This document shows positions 42,212-50,423 of a DNA stretch of 64,000 nucleotides, one piece after another. The DNA is taken from positions 3,286,001 to 3,350,000 of the forward strand of contig JAPWKE010000003.1 in NCBI GenBank assembly GCA_028283655.1, given 5' to 3'. A program made the position numbers and the translations under genes. Position 1 is the first letter of the stretch. Every line of letters starts with the position of its first letter. The notes beneath the pieces are model-generated. The model did no database searches. It saw only the letters and a list, made by a program, of their open reading frames with translations, and was not told where the DNA came from. This DNA is from Acidobacteriaceae bacterium (GTDB taxonomy: Bacteria > Acidobacteriota > Terriglobia > Terriglobales > Acidobacteriaceae).

Positions 42212-42769
42212 ATGGGTACGGATGAGCAAGCTCGTAAGGGGTTAATCCTCATCAACACCGGTCCAGGCAAGGGCAAGACCACTGCGGCGCTGGGGACAGC
42301 GTTTCGGGCGGCCGGGTGCGGGATGAGGGTGTTGGTGCTGCAGTTTCTCAAAGGATCCTGGCATTATGGGGAGCTTGATTCGGCCGAAGCGTTGAGCGGA
42401 GTCGAGGGGTTTTCTTATGTCATGAGGCAGATGGGGCAAGGGTTTGTGAAGGTCGGTGGAGCGGATGCTGATCCGGCTGATCTGAAGATGGTGGCGGATG
42501 CCTGGGAAGAGTCGGCGAGAGAGATTCGGTCAGGGGAATGGGATCTGATCGTGCTGGATGAGATCAACTATGCGATTGGCTACGGGATGCTGGATCCGGA
42601 AACCGTAGCGGCAGTTCTGCGGGAGAAGCCCGAGATGCTGCACGTGATTCTGACCGGGAGAAACGCCCATCCGCTGCTGGTGGAGCTGGCCGATACTGTG
42701 ACCGAGATGCGTGAAGTCAAACATGCCTATCAAAAAGGGATTTTGGCACAGCGCGGAATCGAGTTTTAG
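42212..42769 (+). CDS. cobO: Corrinoid adenosyltransferase (CobO/BtuR)
   Basis: 185 residues. The P-loop NTGPGKGKTTAA near residues 15-26, then QFLKGSWHYGE and the VLDEINYAIGYGML and LTGRNAHP motifs match CobO/BtuR, which adds the adenosyl group to the corrin cobalt. It stands alone, so it probably serves salvaged cobalamin rather than a full local synthesis pathway. A terminator follows at 42789-42813. Confidence 0.93.
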   Translation: MGTDEQARKGLILINTGPGKGKTTAALGTAFRAAGCGMRVLVLQFLKGSWHYGELDSAEALSGVEGFSYVMRQMGQGFVKVGGADADPADLKMVADAWEESAREIRSGEWDLIVLDEINYAIGYGMLDPETVAAVLREKPEMLHVILTGRNAHPLLVELADTVTEMREVKHAYQKGILAQRGIEF

Positions 42770-42788
42770 TCTGTTCGGGAAAGGAAGA

Positions 42789-42813
42789 CCCCGTTCGCGG
42801 TTCGCGAGCGGGG
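42789..42813 (+). terminator. cobO terminator
   Basis: An 11-bp stem with one wobble pair, CCCCGTTCGCG against CGCGAGCGGGG, loop GTT, then CTTCTCTTT. Confidence 0.8.
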
Positions 42814-42873
42814 CTTCTCTTTGCAGAGGAGGAGAGATTCTCCACGGGATAGAGCCCTGGGCCAAAGGGATCG

Positions 42874-42897
42874 ACTTTTGGCCTATCTATATATATG
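42874..42897. repeat. TATA-rich direct repeat, copy 1
   Basis: ACTTTTGGCCTATCTATATAT-type sequence, repeated 95 bp further on at 42969-42992, where it runs into the mnmE start codon. Possibly a promoter-linked site; nothing more can be read. Confidence 0.5.
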
Positions 42898-42968
42898 TTC
42901 GGAGCGGCTGCCCATAGGGCAAGAACCATTTGGCCGGGTGGAGATGTTTGTGGTGCCCGCATTCACGC

Positions 42969-42992
42969 ACTTTTGGCGTATCTATATATAGA
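42969..42992. repeat. TATA-rich direct repeat, copy 2, at the mnmE start
   Basis: Second copy of the 42874-42897 repeat, differing at GGCG versus GGCC and near the end. The A of the mnmE ATG is its last base. No Shine-Dalgarno is visible between the repeat and the start. Confidence 0.5.
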
Positions 42993-44389
42993 TGGGCTCT
43001 GGCGAGACAATTGTGGCGGTTTCGACCCCGCCGGGACGTGGCGGGATTGGGATAGTGCGGCTTTCGGGGCCGGCGGCGCTGGCCGTGGCGGCCGAAGTCG
43101 TCTCGCTGAAGGCCGAATTGGACCATGGGCGGGCCCGGCTGGGGAGGATTGTCGAGGGACCTGAGCAGCGGGTCATCGATGAGGCGGTGGTGACGGCGTT
43201 TCGGACTCCTCGTTCGTATACCGGCGAGGATGTCGTGGAGATTGCGACGCATGGGTCGCCGGTGGTGCTGGAGACGGTAATCCGCGGAGCGTTGGAAGCT
43301 GGGCGGAGACTGGGGCTGGAGGTTCGGCTGGCGGAGCCGGGCGAGTTTACTCAGCGGGCGTTCGCTTCCGGCCGCCTCGATCTGACGCAGGCTGAGGCCG
43401 TGCATGATTTGATTGCGGCGCGCACGCTGGACCAGGTTCGGCAAGCGGCTGGGCAGTTGGGCGGAGGGCTTTCGCGGCGGTTGGCTGGGCCGAAAGACCG
43501 CCTGTTGCATTTGCTCGCGCTATTGGAAGCGGGGATGGACTTTGCTTCAGGTGAGTTGGATGACGTGGATGTGGTTCCTCCTCCCTATATAGAGGCAGAG
43601 ATTGCTGGAGTGCTGGCAGAGTTGCGGGCTCTGGAACGGAGCTTTGCGGGAGGACATTTGCTGCGGCAAGGCGTGGGAATGGCTTTGGTCGGCCGGCCAA
43701 ACGCAGGTAAAAGCTCTATTTTCAACTACTTACTAGAGCGGGATCGGGCGATTGTGACGCCTATGGCGGGGACAACTCGCGATACCGTGGAGGAGAGCTG
43801 GTCGCTGGGGGGTATTCCTCTGCGACTGGTGGATACGGCAGGGTTACGCGGTATGGGCACGGAAGCTGATGAGAAGCCTGTCGATGAGGCCGAAGCGATG
43901 GGTATCGCCCGATCTCGGGAGGCGCTGGCCGATGCTGACCTGGTGCTGGTGGTGCATGATGCGACGCTTCCCCTGAGCGAGGGTGAGCGGGAGTTGCTGG
44001 AGGAGTTGGAGCATCGGCCCCATTTGCTGGTGGCGAATAAGGCTGACCTTCCCGGTGTCGATGCGGAGCTATGGGCGACGACGTTAGCCACCTCGACGGT
44101 GACCGGAGAGGGCATGGAAGCTCTGCGGGAGCGGATTCTATCCCTGCTAGGAGCGGATTCGGCTTTGGCCGAAACGGCTGCTCTCACAACACCGAGGCAG
44201 TTAGCCGCGATTCAAGCTGGGATTCAGGCTCTGGAGCAGGCGGCGGAGGCGAACCAGGCCGGTTTGCCGCACGAGGTACTGCTGGTCGATCTGCATCGTG
44301 CGCGGGAAGCGGTTGACGGGCTGACGGGACAGACAACCCCGGACGATATCCTGCAAAGGATCTTCTCCACCTTCTGCATTGGCAAATAA
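42992..44389 (+). CDS. mnmE: tRNA uridine-5-carboxymethylaminomethyl modification GTPase MnmE
   Basis: 465 residues. The TrmE N-terminal domain opens ETIVAVSTPPGRGGIGIVRL. A helical domain follows, interrupted by the G domain: GRPNAGKSS at 234-242, TTRDTVEE near 261-268, DTAGLR from 281, and NKADL. The C-terminus ends FSTFCIGK with the Cys that is conserved in the family. With MnmG it modifies the wobble uridine of several tRNAs. Start chosen by the conserved opening; ribosome site weak. It leads the run of origin-linked genes toward rsmG and parAB. Confidence 0.96.
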   Translation: MGSGETIVAVSTPPGRGGIGIVRLSGPAALAVAAEVVSLKAELDHGRARLGRIVEGPEQRVIDEAVVTAFRTPRSYTGEDVVEIATHGSPVVLETVIRGALEAGRRLGLEVRLAEPGEFTQRAFASGRLDLTQAEAVHDLIAARTLDQVRQAAGQLGGGLSRRLAGPKDRLLHLLALLEAGMDFASGELDDVDVVPPPYIEAEIAGVLAELRALERSFAGGHLLRQGVGMALVGRPNAGKSSIFNYLLERDRAIVTPMAGTTRDTVEESWSLGGIPLRLVDTAGLRGMGTEADEKPVDEAEAMGIARSREALADADLVLVVHDATLPLSEGERELLEELEHRPHLLVANKADLPGVDAELWATTLATSTVTGEGMEALRERILSLLGADSALAETAALTTPRQLAAIQAGIQALEQAAEANQAGLPHEVLLVDLHRAREAVDGLTGQTTPDDILQRIFSTFCIGK

Positions 44390-44476
44390 AGCGGTTTGTC
44401 TCTTTTAGAAAGCCAAGGTGAACCGGAGCAGGAAACGGTGCGCGAAGTGTGGTTGGCACGGTAGGCTAGTGGAGTG

Positions 44477-45241
44477 ATGAATCTTCCTCGTATCGCTGTT
44501 CCGGTGCCGACGTCAACCAATCTGGAGTACAACCGAAAGTCCTGGCCGCAGTATGCTGCCGCCTTGCGTGAAGCTGGAGCAGAGCCGGTTGAAGTCCCCT
44601 TGAACCTGGGCGAAGCTGCCTGGCGAGAGATCGCAGACACCTGCGATGGTGTGCTCTTGCCGGGAAGTCCCGCGGATGTTGCTCCTGAGCGCTATGGGCA
44701 GGAGGCAGATCCGGCTACCGCAAAGGCTGATTCTGAGAGAGAGACGCTGGATTTCCTTTTGATGGAGGATGCCGTTGCCAAGGGAAAGCCCGTGCTTGGG
44801 ATCTGCTTCGGGCTTCAGTCCATGAATACGTGGCGCGGCGGTTCGCTGGTGCAGGACCTGATGCCGGCCCCGGTGAATCATTCTGCTGGAGCTCAAGTGG
44901 CGGTGGCGCACACCGCGCTGATAGCGGCCGATTCCCTGCTTGGCTCGCTGGTAGACCGGGAGGAGGCCGTTGAAGCAGACCATTTCCTTCGCCTGCCGGT
45001 GAATACGAGCCACCATCAGGCGGTGGCGGTTCCGGGAGACGGCTTGCGCGTCGTAGCGCGCTGTCCCGAGGATGGGGTAATCGAGGCACTTGAGGCGGAT
45101 GCGGGTCTGGATGGCTCGGCGGAACAGTTTTTAGTGGGCGTGCAGTGGCATCCGGAGCGATCGACAGCGATTAGCGCGAGCTCTCGGGCACTGTTTCAGC
45201 GACTGGTACAAGAAGCGGCGCGTGTGCGCGCAGAACGGTAG
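44477..45241 (+). CDS. Class I glutamine amidotransferase, gamma-glutamyl-GABA hydrolase family
   Basis: 254 residues from ATG 44477; a GTG one codon earlier is also possible. The nucleophile motif is GICFGLQSMNTWRGG, with the Cys at about residue 115. Then VNTSHHQAVAVPGDGL and the His/Glu of VGVQWHPERS complete the triad. It resembles PuuD-type hydrolases of gamma-glutamyl compounds, but the substrate cannot be told here. It is 6 bp from rsmG and probably co-transcribed. Confidence 0.85.
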   Translation: MNLPRIAVPVPTSTNLEYNRKSWPQYAAALREAGAEPVEVPLNLGEAAWREIADTCDGVLLPGSPADVAPERYGQEADPATAKADSERETLDFLLMEDAVAKGKPVLGICFGLQSMNTWRGGSLVQDLMPAPVNHSAGAQVAVAHTALIAADSLLGSLVDREEAVEADHFLRLPVNTSHHQAVAVPGDGLRVVARCPEDGVIEALEADAGLDGSAEQFLVGVQWHPERSTAISASSRALFQRLVQEAARVRAER

Positions 45242-45247
45242 AGATCA

Positions 45248-45853
45248 ATGAGCAGTACGGCTTCAACAGAACAGATGGAGCGGCTTTTGAAGCCGTTTCT
45301 CGGCGAATTCCCTGCTCCGGCAGACCTTTTTACGAAGCTTGCGCAGTACCTGGAGCTTCTGCTGGTATGGAACCGGCGTACCAACCTGACGGCTTTGCGG
45401 GAGCCGGAGCAGATCATTACCCGTCACTTCGGAGAAAGCCTGTTTGCGGCACAGTTGCTGGCTCCAAAGCTGGAATCGGGGGCGATGGTGTTGGATTTTG
45501 GTTCAGGCGCAGGATTTCCGGGCGTACCTTTGGGACTTCTGCTGCCCGAAGTTCGGGTAATACTGGGCGAGTCGCAGAACAAAAAGGCGACGTTTTTACG
45601 AGAAGTGGTGCGGACACTGGGGCTTTCGAACGTCCAGGTTCACGCAGGACGGGTTGAATCCTTGCCTGCGGCTACGCTTTTTGAGGCGGTAACGATGCGT
45701 GCCGTGGACGATCCGGAGCTAGCGGCAACCGAGGCCGCGAAGCGCGTCGCGCCGGGAGGATGGCTGGTTTCTCTGCAAGGCGGCGAGGAAGCAGAGGGAA
45801 TGGTGGCGATTCCTGGGAGCGAGCGGCGTTTTGTGAGGTTGGAGCAGCGGTAA
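45248..45853 (+). CDS. rsmG: 16S rRNA (guanine(527)-N7)-methyltransferase RsmG
   Basis: 201 residues. VWNRRTNLTALREPEQIITRHFGESL and the SAM motif VLDFGSGAGFPGVPL are diagnostic. RsmG adds a methyl group to guanine 527 of the small-subunit RNA. It is often found next to parA and parB near the chromosome origin, as here. Its stop is followed almost at once by the first parS palindrome. Confidence 0.95.
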   Translation: MSSTASTEQMERLLKPFLGEFPAPADLFTKLAQYLELLLVWNRRTNLTALREPEQIITRHFGESLFAAQLLAPKLESGAMVLDFGSGAGFPGVPLGLLLPEVRVILGESQNKKATFLREVVRTLGLSNVQVHAGRVESLPAATLFEAVTMRAVDDPELAATEAAKRVAPGGWLVSLQGGEEAEGMVAIPGSERRFVRLEQR

Positions 45854-45854
45854 A

Positions 45855-45870
45855 TGTTCCACGTGGAACA
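45855..45870. other. parS centromere site 1
   Basis: Perfect 16-bp palindrome TGTTCCACGTGGAACA, a ParB-binding parS sequence, 2 bp after rsmG. Confidence 0.9.
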
Positions 45871-45889
45871 TTGAGTGTGCCTGAGAGGA

Positions 45890-45905
45890 TGTTCCACGTG
45901 GAACA
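45890..45905. other. parS centromere site 2
   Basis: Perfect palindrome TGTTCCACGTGGAACA, 19 bp after site 1. Confidence 0.9.
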
Positions 45906-46081
45906 TCCTCTTTCGCTTGCCGATAGGTCTCGGCAAGAAGCTCTAAAAGCAAGGCCCAAAGTAGCCCGCTATATCCATGGACTAGTCTTCAGGAGTTCAG
46001 TTTTCATATGCATCGAATGATGCTTCAAGCCTATGGGGAAATTAGATCTGGCATAGGAGTGATTTCAAGACCCTGACGTGA

Positions 46082-46097
46082 TGTTCCACGTGGAACA
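46082..46097. other. parS centromere site 3
   Basis: Perfect palindrome TGTTCCACGTGGAACA. Confidence 0.9.
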
Positions 46098-46122
46098 TTA
46101 CGTAGCAACGAACCGTGAAGAG

Positions 46123-46138
46123 TGTTCCACATGGAACA
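46123..46138. other. parS-like site 4, one mismatch
   Basis: TGTTCCACATGGAACA; the central CACGTG is CACATG, so ParB affinity may be lower. Confidence 0.75.
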
Positions 46139-46462
46139 CTTGCGGAGGGGTAAAGCTTAGGCTTATCCCTAATGAGCTGCCTCTTCAGGAGTAAGCCCAG
46201 AGAGCACCACCCGTTCGACTCGAACAGAACTACCACTCTCGCATTCCTCCCGCCTAACGCATGCGATGAGCGAGAGAACAAGACCGCCTTGTTTCGATTT
46301 CGGAGGCGAAAAACTCCGGGAGGCCCAAGGGAAAATTCGACATAGAGTAGCCCCACCGATTCTCTGTCGACCTCTCCAGCAAGCTCCCGCAGAATTCACC
46401 CTGTGGCGCCACGTCGTAAGTTCGGAATGCGGTAATCGCTACGTCGCGATATATCTGGGCGA

Positions 46463-46478
46463 TGTTCCACGTGGAACA
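46463..46478. other. parS centromere site 5
   Basis: Perfect palindrome TGTTCCACGTGGAACA, 54 bp before the parA start. The 680-bp stretch 45854-46532 otherwise has no credible gene and no TTATCCACA-type DnaA box cluster. Confidence 0.9.
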
Positions 46479-46532
46479 TCGGGAATTACTCGTAATGCGC
46501 CCCCATGGCTGCTACTCTAAGCGGGCACTGTT

Positions 46533-47486
46533 ATGTCTGAGACCCCTGTAAAAGAGCTACCAAAACTGCCGCGTGTGATTGCTGTCGTCAACCAAAAGGG
46601 TGGCGTGGGCAAGACGACGACTGCGATCAACCTTTCGACCGCGCTGGCGCTGGAAGGCCAACGCGTCCTGCTGATTGACGTCGACCCCCAGGCGAACACC
46701 ACTGGCGGACTCGGCTTTGGTCGTGATGATGAGCGACTGAGTGTCTACGACATCCTGCTGGGCGAAGCGAGCGCTAAAGAGGCGATTCTGCCGACAGAGG
46801 TCGAAAATCTTTCGTTGATTCCCGGAACAAAGAACATGATCGGCGCCAATGTGGAGCTGGTGAGCGCGGAGCGACGGGAGTTCCGGTTGCGCGAGGCATT
46901 GGAGCCTCTGCGTGCGGAGTACCCGTTCATCCTGCTGGATTGCCCTCCTGCGCTCGACTTGCTGACGCTGAATGCGCTGGTAGCGAGCGACGGACTGCTG
47001 GTTCCGATGCAGGCCGAGTACTTTGCGCTGGAAGGCATCTCGGAGCTGGTTTCGACGCTGGATAAGGTTGCAGCGGCGTTCAACGGAGGACTTTCTCTCG
47101 AGGGCGTGCTGCTGACGATGTTTGACGACCGCACGAACCTTTCTCAGCAGGTGCGCGAGAACCTGAAGTCGTTCTTTGGCGATAAGCTGTTTGCGACGAC
47201 GATTCCCCGGAATATTCGCCTTGCAGAAGCCCCATCGCATGGCAAGCCGGTGGCTTTGTATGACGCTCGCTCACGCGGCGCAGAAGCGTACAAAGACCTG
47301 GCTGTCGAGTTACTGAAGCGGTATGGAATTGGGCCGAAGACAGCGCCTGTGCAACCGAACGGCCGAAAACGGCTCATTCTCGATGACATTCCGGCACCCA
47401 GGCCGATTGAAGGTGGCATTCTGGATGCTTCGCAGCCCAAGAAGAAGAAATTCTGGAAGTTTGGGAAGCCCGAAGCCGAAGAGTAG
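46533..47486 (+). CDS. parA: Chromosome-partitioning ATPase ParA/Soj
   Basis: 317 residues. The deviant Walker A KGGVGKTTTAINL has signature Lys22 and Lys27. VLLIDVDPQANTTGGLG and FILLDCPPALDLL follow, typical of ParA/Soj. It forms nucleoid-bound ATP dimers that ParB-parS complexes follow during origin segregation. A Lys-rich tail (PKKKKFWKFGKPEAEE) closes it. Located directly after the parS cluster; parB is 131 bp downstream. Confidence 0.96.
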   Translation: MSETPVKELPKLPRVIAVVNQKGGVGKTTTAINLSTALALEGQRVLLIDVDPQANTTGGLGFGRDDERLSVYDILLGEASAKEAILPTEVENLSLIPGTKNMIGANVELVSAERREFRLREALEPLRAEYPFILLDCPPALDLLTLNALVASDGLLVPMQAEYFALEGISELVSTLDKVAAAFNGGLSLEGVLLTMFDDRTNLSQQVRENLKSFFGDKLFATTIPRNIRLAEAPSHGKPVALYDARSRGAEAYKDLAVELLKRYGIGPKTAPVQPNGRKRLILDDIPAPRPIEGGILDASQPKKKKFWKFGKPEAEE

Positions 47487-47617
47487 CCCGCTAAAAAGGC
47501 CTGAGTGTGCTGCCGAAGAAGTTTTCGGCGAATCGCAGTACTGACTGATATCTCGATCCAGTTGTCGAAAGCGGATGCGAGAGAGAAACTTTAGGTAAGG
47601 ATTTACAGGAACCAAGA

Positions 47618-48568
47618 ATGTCAACAGCAGACAAGAAGCGAGCGTTGGGTCGGGGGCTGGAGTCACTACTCCCCTCTCGCCCGGCAGCAAAGCCGGCAGT
47701 AACGGAAGCGCCTGCGGTGGTGGCGAATGTGGCGGCAGTAGCGGTGCCGGTGGAAGCGCCTGCGGGCAAGCCATTGGAGATTGCGCTGGAGCTGATCGAC
47801 CGCAACCCTTTCCAGACCCGTACGCAGTTTGACGAAGAGAAGCTGGACGAGCTGGCAAAGTCGATTAAGGCCACCGGTGTGGTGCAGCCGATCGTGGTGC
47901 GGTTGGGCGCGGATCATAAGAAGGACGGACGCTACACACTCATCACCGGCGAGCGCCGCCTGCTGGCTTCGAAGAAAGCTGGCAAGGCGACGATCCCTGC
48001 CATTGTGCGTGAAGTTTCGAACGTGCAGGCGATGGAGATGACCATCGTCGAAAACCTGCAGCGTGCGGACCTGAATCCGATGGAGCAATCACAAGCCTAT
48101 GCACGGTTGAGCCGCGAGTTCCACATGACGCAGGAGCAGATGGCCGAGCGCACGGGACAAAGCCGCGCCTCGGTGGCAAACTTCCTGCGCCTGCTGAAGC
48201 TGCCGATGTCGACGCAGATGCATGTGGAGGCGGGTGATATTTCGTTCGGCCATGCGCGTGCTTTGCTGGCGCTGGAGAACCATGACCGCATTGAAGCGGC
48301 TGCGGCAAAGGTGTTGGCACTGCATCTGAGTGTTCGCTCGACGGAGTCGATGGTGCAGAACATGCTGCATCCCGAGGCCAAGGAGAAGAAGGAAGATAAG
48401 CCGAAGCAGGCTGTCGACCCGAACGTGCGTGAGGCCGAAGGCCAGATACGCCGCGCTCTGGGGCTCCGTGTTCAGATTGAAGATAAGAACGGCAAGGGCC
48501 GCGTGATTATTGAGTACGCGGGCGTGGACGACTTCGACGCGATCTTGAGCGCGCTCGGCAACAAGTAA
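47618..48568 (+). CDS. parB: Chromosome-partitioning protein ParB, CTP-dependent parS clamp
   Basis: 316 residues. The N-terminus has KRALGRGLESLLPSRPA, then the CTP-binding part (RNPFQTRTQFDEEKLDELAKSI, and ITGERRLLASKKAG), then the helix-turn-helix region LNPMEQSQAYARL and RTGQSRASVANFLRLLKLP. It binds the parS sites upstream and spreads as a sliding clamp. About ten bases separate it from the next gene. Confidence 0.96.
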   Translation: MSTADKKRALGRGLESLLPSRPAAKPAVTEAPAVVANVAAVAVPVEAPAGKPLEIALELIDRNPFQTRTQFDEEKLDELAKSIKATGVVQPIVVRLGADHKKDGRYTLITGERRLLASKKAGKATIPAIVREVSNVQAMEMTIVENLQRADLNPMEQSQAYARLSREFHMTQEQMAERTGQSRASVANFLRLLKLPMSTQMHVEAGDISFGHARALLALENHDRIEAAAAKVLALHLSVRSTESMVQNMLHPEAKEKKEDKPKQAVDPNVREAEGQIRRALGLRVQIEDKNGKGRVIIEYAGVDDFDAILSALGNK

Positions 48569-48577
48569 GGAGTATCT

Positions 48578-49312
48578 ATGCGCGCGTTTCGGTTGGAGTA
48601 TCGTTTTCGCTTTGTTCTGCACGCCATCATCTTTGTGCTGGGCTTCTGGTCGCCCTGGGTGCAGCGAAATGCCATTACGGCGAAGTCGGCGTGGGTAACG
48701 CTGTCAGCCATGGCGGCTGAGCATCGCTGGCTGAACTTTATGGCCGCGGTGGACGTGCTGCTGGCTGTGGCGATCGTGTTTGCGGTGCTGGGAGCGTGGT
48801 TCCGCGTTTGGGGCTCGGCCTATGTGGGTTCCGACGTCGTCGCATCGCGTGCGATGCATGGTGAAGCGCTCCTGGCGGATGGGCCGTATCGCCGTACGCG
48901 AAACCCGCTGTACCTGGGAACGCTGCTGCACACTGTCGGCATTAGCCTGCTGATGCCGTGGAGCGGTGCTGTGATGACGATTGTGCTGATCTGGATTCTG
49001 CAGATTCGTCTGGCACTCGCCGAGGAGTCGTTCCTGGCAGCAAAGTTTGGTGCAGCGTATGAGTCGTACAAGAAGCGCGTGCCACGTTTTCTCCCTGCTC
49101 CGACACCGCAGGTTCCTGCTGCAGGACAACAGCCGCGCTGGCTTCAGGCAATTGTTGGCGAACTCTACTTTGTCGTTGCAGCGATCGTGCTGGCGACGTG
49201 GGGATGGCAGTTCAACGCACAGCCTCTGCTGCGTGGTCTGCTGATCGCGCTGGGTGTGTGGCTGGTCGCACGAGCGTTCCTGCCGAAGCCCGCGGAAGCC
49301 GCAACAGCGTAA
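48578..49312 (+). CDS. Isoprenylcysteine carboxyl methyltransferase family protein
   Basis: 244 residues with five or six membrane segments. The signature GPYRRTRNPLYLGTLLHTVGISL and later EESFLAAKFGAAYESYKKRVPRFLP match the PEMT/ICMT membrane methyltransferase family, which uses SAM at the cytoplasmic face. Bacterial substrates vary (lipids, isoprenoids), so none is claimed. Ten bases after parB, with a terminator at 49338-49371. Confidence 0.82.
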   Translation: MRAFRLEYRFRFVLHAIIFVLGFWSPWVQRNAITAKSAWVTLSAMAAEHRWLNFMAAVDVLLAVAIVFAVLGAWFRVWGSAYVGSDVVASRAMHGEALLADGPYRRTRNPLYLGTLLHTVGISLLMPWSGAVMTIVLIWILQIRLALAEESFLAAKFGAAYESYKKRVPRFLPAPTPQVPAAGQQPRWLQAIVGELYFVVAAIVLATWGWQFNAQPLLRGLLIALGVWLVARAFLPKPAEAATA

Positions 49313-49337
49313 GAACTGCAAACGAATACGACCACAG

Positions 49338-49371
49338 AAGCCCGCCCTGCTTAAGATGCAGAGGCGGGCTT
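49338..49371 (+). terminator. Intrinsic terminator with one bulge
   Basis: Stem AAGCCCGCCCTGC against GCAG-A-GGCGGGCTT, loop TTAAGAT, bulged A, then TCTACTACG. Confidence 0.7.
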
Positions 49372-49414
49372 TCTACTACGCGAAGAAACTTGCTGGCTGA
49401 TTTTTCGAAAACTT

Positions 49415-49443
49415 CTATTACGGACACTCAATATCCGTAATAG
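49415..49443. promoter_or_regulatory. Probable Rrf2-type operator before the AhpD-like gene
   Basis: Perfect 10-bp inverted repeat CTATTACGGA / TCCGTAATAG with a 9-bp centre (CACTCAATA), 20 bp before the start of the AhpD-like gene. An Rrf2 regulator is the next gene, so it is the natural binder. The spacing and AT-flanked GGA/TCC halves are like known Rrf2 sites. Confidence 0.65.
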
Positions 49444-49463
49444 ATTTTAAGCAAGGAGACCTC

Positions 49464-49937
49464 ATGCGTATCAACTACACAAAGCAATCGGAGACGCTCT
49501 ACAAGAAGTTTCTGGAAGTGAGCCTGGCATTAACAAAAGGCTCTATTGAAGCGGGTTTGCTGCATCTTGTGGAGTTGCGTGCCTCGCAAATGAACGGTTG
49601 CGCGTTCTGCGTGGACATGCACTCGAAGCAGGCGAAGATTGGCGGCGAGCGTGAGTTGCGTTTGTACCATGTGACGGTGTGGCGTGAGTCTCCACTGTTC
49701 ACAGAACGCGAGCGAGCAGCCCTGGAGTGGACCGAACTGCTGACAAAGCTGCCGCCGCACGGCGTGTCGCAGGAGAGCTTCGATGCAGCGCGGCATCAGT
49801 TTAGCGAGCAGGAGCTTTCCGACCTGACGTTTGCCATCATGACCATCAACGGTTGGAACCGTGTGAGCATCGCGTTCGCAGTCGAACCGGGCTCGCAGGA
49901 TGCGGCGTACGGATTGAGCAAGGCAGGGTTGAGCTAA
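49464..49937 (+). CDS. AhpD-like carboxymuconolactone decarboxylase family protein
   Basis: 157 residues. LHLVELRASQMNGCAFCVDMHSKQA carries the CxxC of AhpD-like proteins, which reduce peroxide-linked partners or decarboxylate lactones. Here the redox Cys pair argues for peroxidase-type function. It directly abuts the Rrf2 regulator gene (0 bp gap), and a likely operator lies just upstream, so it is probably induced by redox or nitrosative stress. Confidence 0.85.
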   Translation: MRINYTKQSETLYKKFLEVSLALTKGSIEAGLLHLVELRASQMNGCAFCVDMHSKQAKIGGERELRLYHVTVWRESPLFTERERAALEWTELLTKLPPHGVSQESFDAARHQFSEQELSDLTFAIMTINGWNRVSIAFAVEPGSQDAAYGLSKAGLS

Positions 49938-50423
49938 ATGCAGCTACGCAACCAGGTAGAGTGGGCGTTGCACTGCGCTGCGATTCTCGCAGCCGTGCCC
50001 GAGGAGCGATTTCTTCCGGCGCGGGACCTTGCCGAGATGCATGGTGTGCCGAAGGAGTATCTTTCGAAGGCGCTGCAGGCGTTGGCGATGGCGGGACTTG
50101 TGAGCACGACGCTGGGGCCCAGCGGAGGCTATCGGCTGGCTCGCGCGCCGAAGCAGATCACGTTTCTCGACGTTGTCGATGCCATAGAAGGCAGCGGGCG
50201 AGCGTTCGTCTGCACTGAGATTCGGAAGAACAATCCCTGTCGCCCCAGCAAGCAGCGCGATGCGGCACCGTGTGCGATTGCGCGGGTGATGTGGGGAGCG
50301 GAAGAGGCCTGGCGCAAGAAGCTTAGGAAGGTCACGCTGGCGGATCTGCTGGAGACACTTGAGGAAGATGTCGATGCGAAGACGCTGGCGAAGACCGCGG
50401 AGTGGGTGCAGTTGCGTTGTTAG
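49938..50423 (+). CDS. Rrf2-family transcriptional regulator, possible Fe-S sensor
   Basis: 161 residues. A winged-helix with LAEMHGVPKEYLSKALQALAMAGL and GPSGGYRLARAPKQITFLDV is classic Rrf2. CTEIRKNNPC and, 10 residues later, APC give three Cys in the region where IscR/NsrR hold an iron-sulphur cluster. It probably represses its own operon via the inverted repeat at 49415-49443. Its 3' end overlaps the convergent PIN-like gene by 4 bp. Confidence 0.88.
   Translation: MQLRNQVEWALHCAAILAAVPEERFLPARDLAEMHGVPKEYLSKALQALAMAGLVSTTLGPSGGYRLARAPKQITFLDVVDAIEGSGRAFVCTEIRKNNPCRPSKQRDAAPCAIARVMWGAEEAWRKKLRKVTLADLLETLEEDVDAKTLAKTAEWVQLRC

Noticed and set aside
42887-43510. 207-codon ORF antisense to mnmE
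   Set aside because: Pro/Arg/Gln-rich shadow of a GC-rich gene.
45870-46532. Replication origin in the parS gap
   Set aside because: No TTATCCACA-type DnaA boxes, no AT-rich unwinding element, no dnaA or dnaN next to it.
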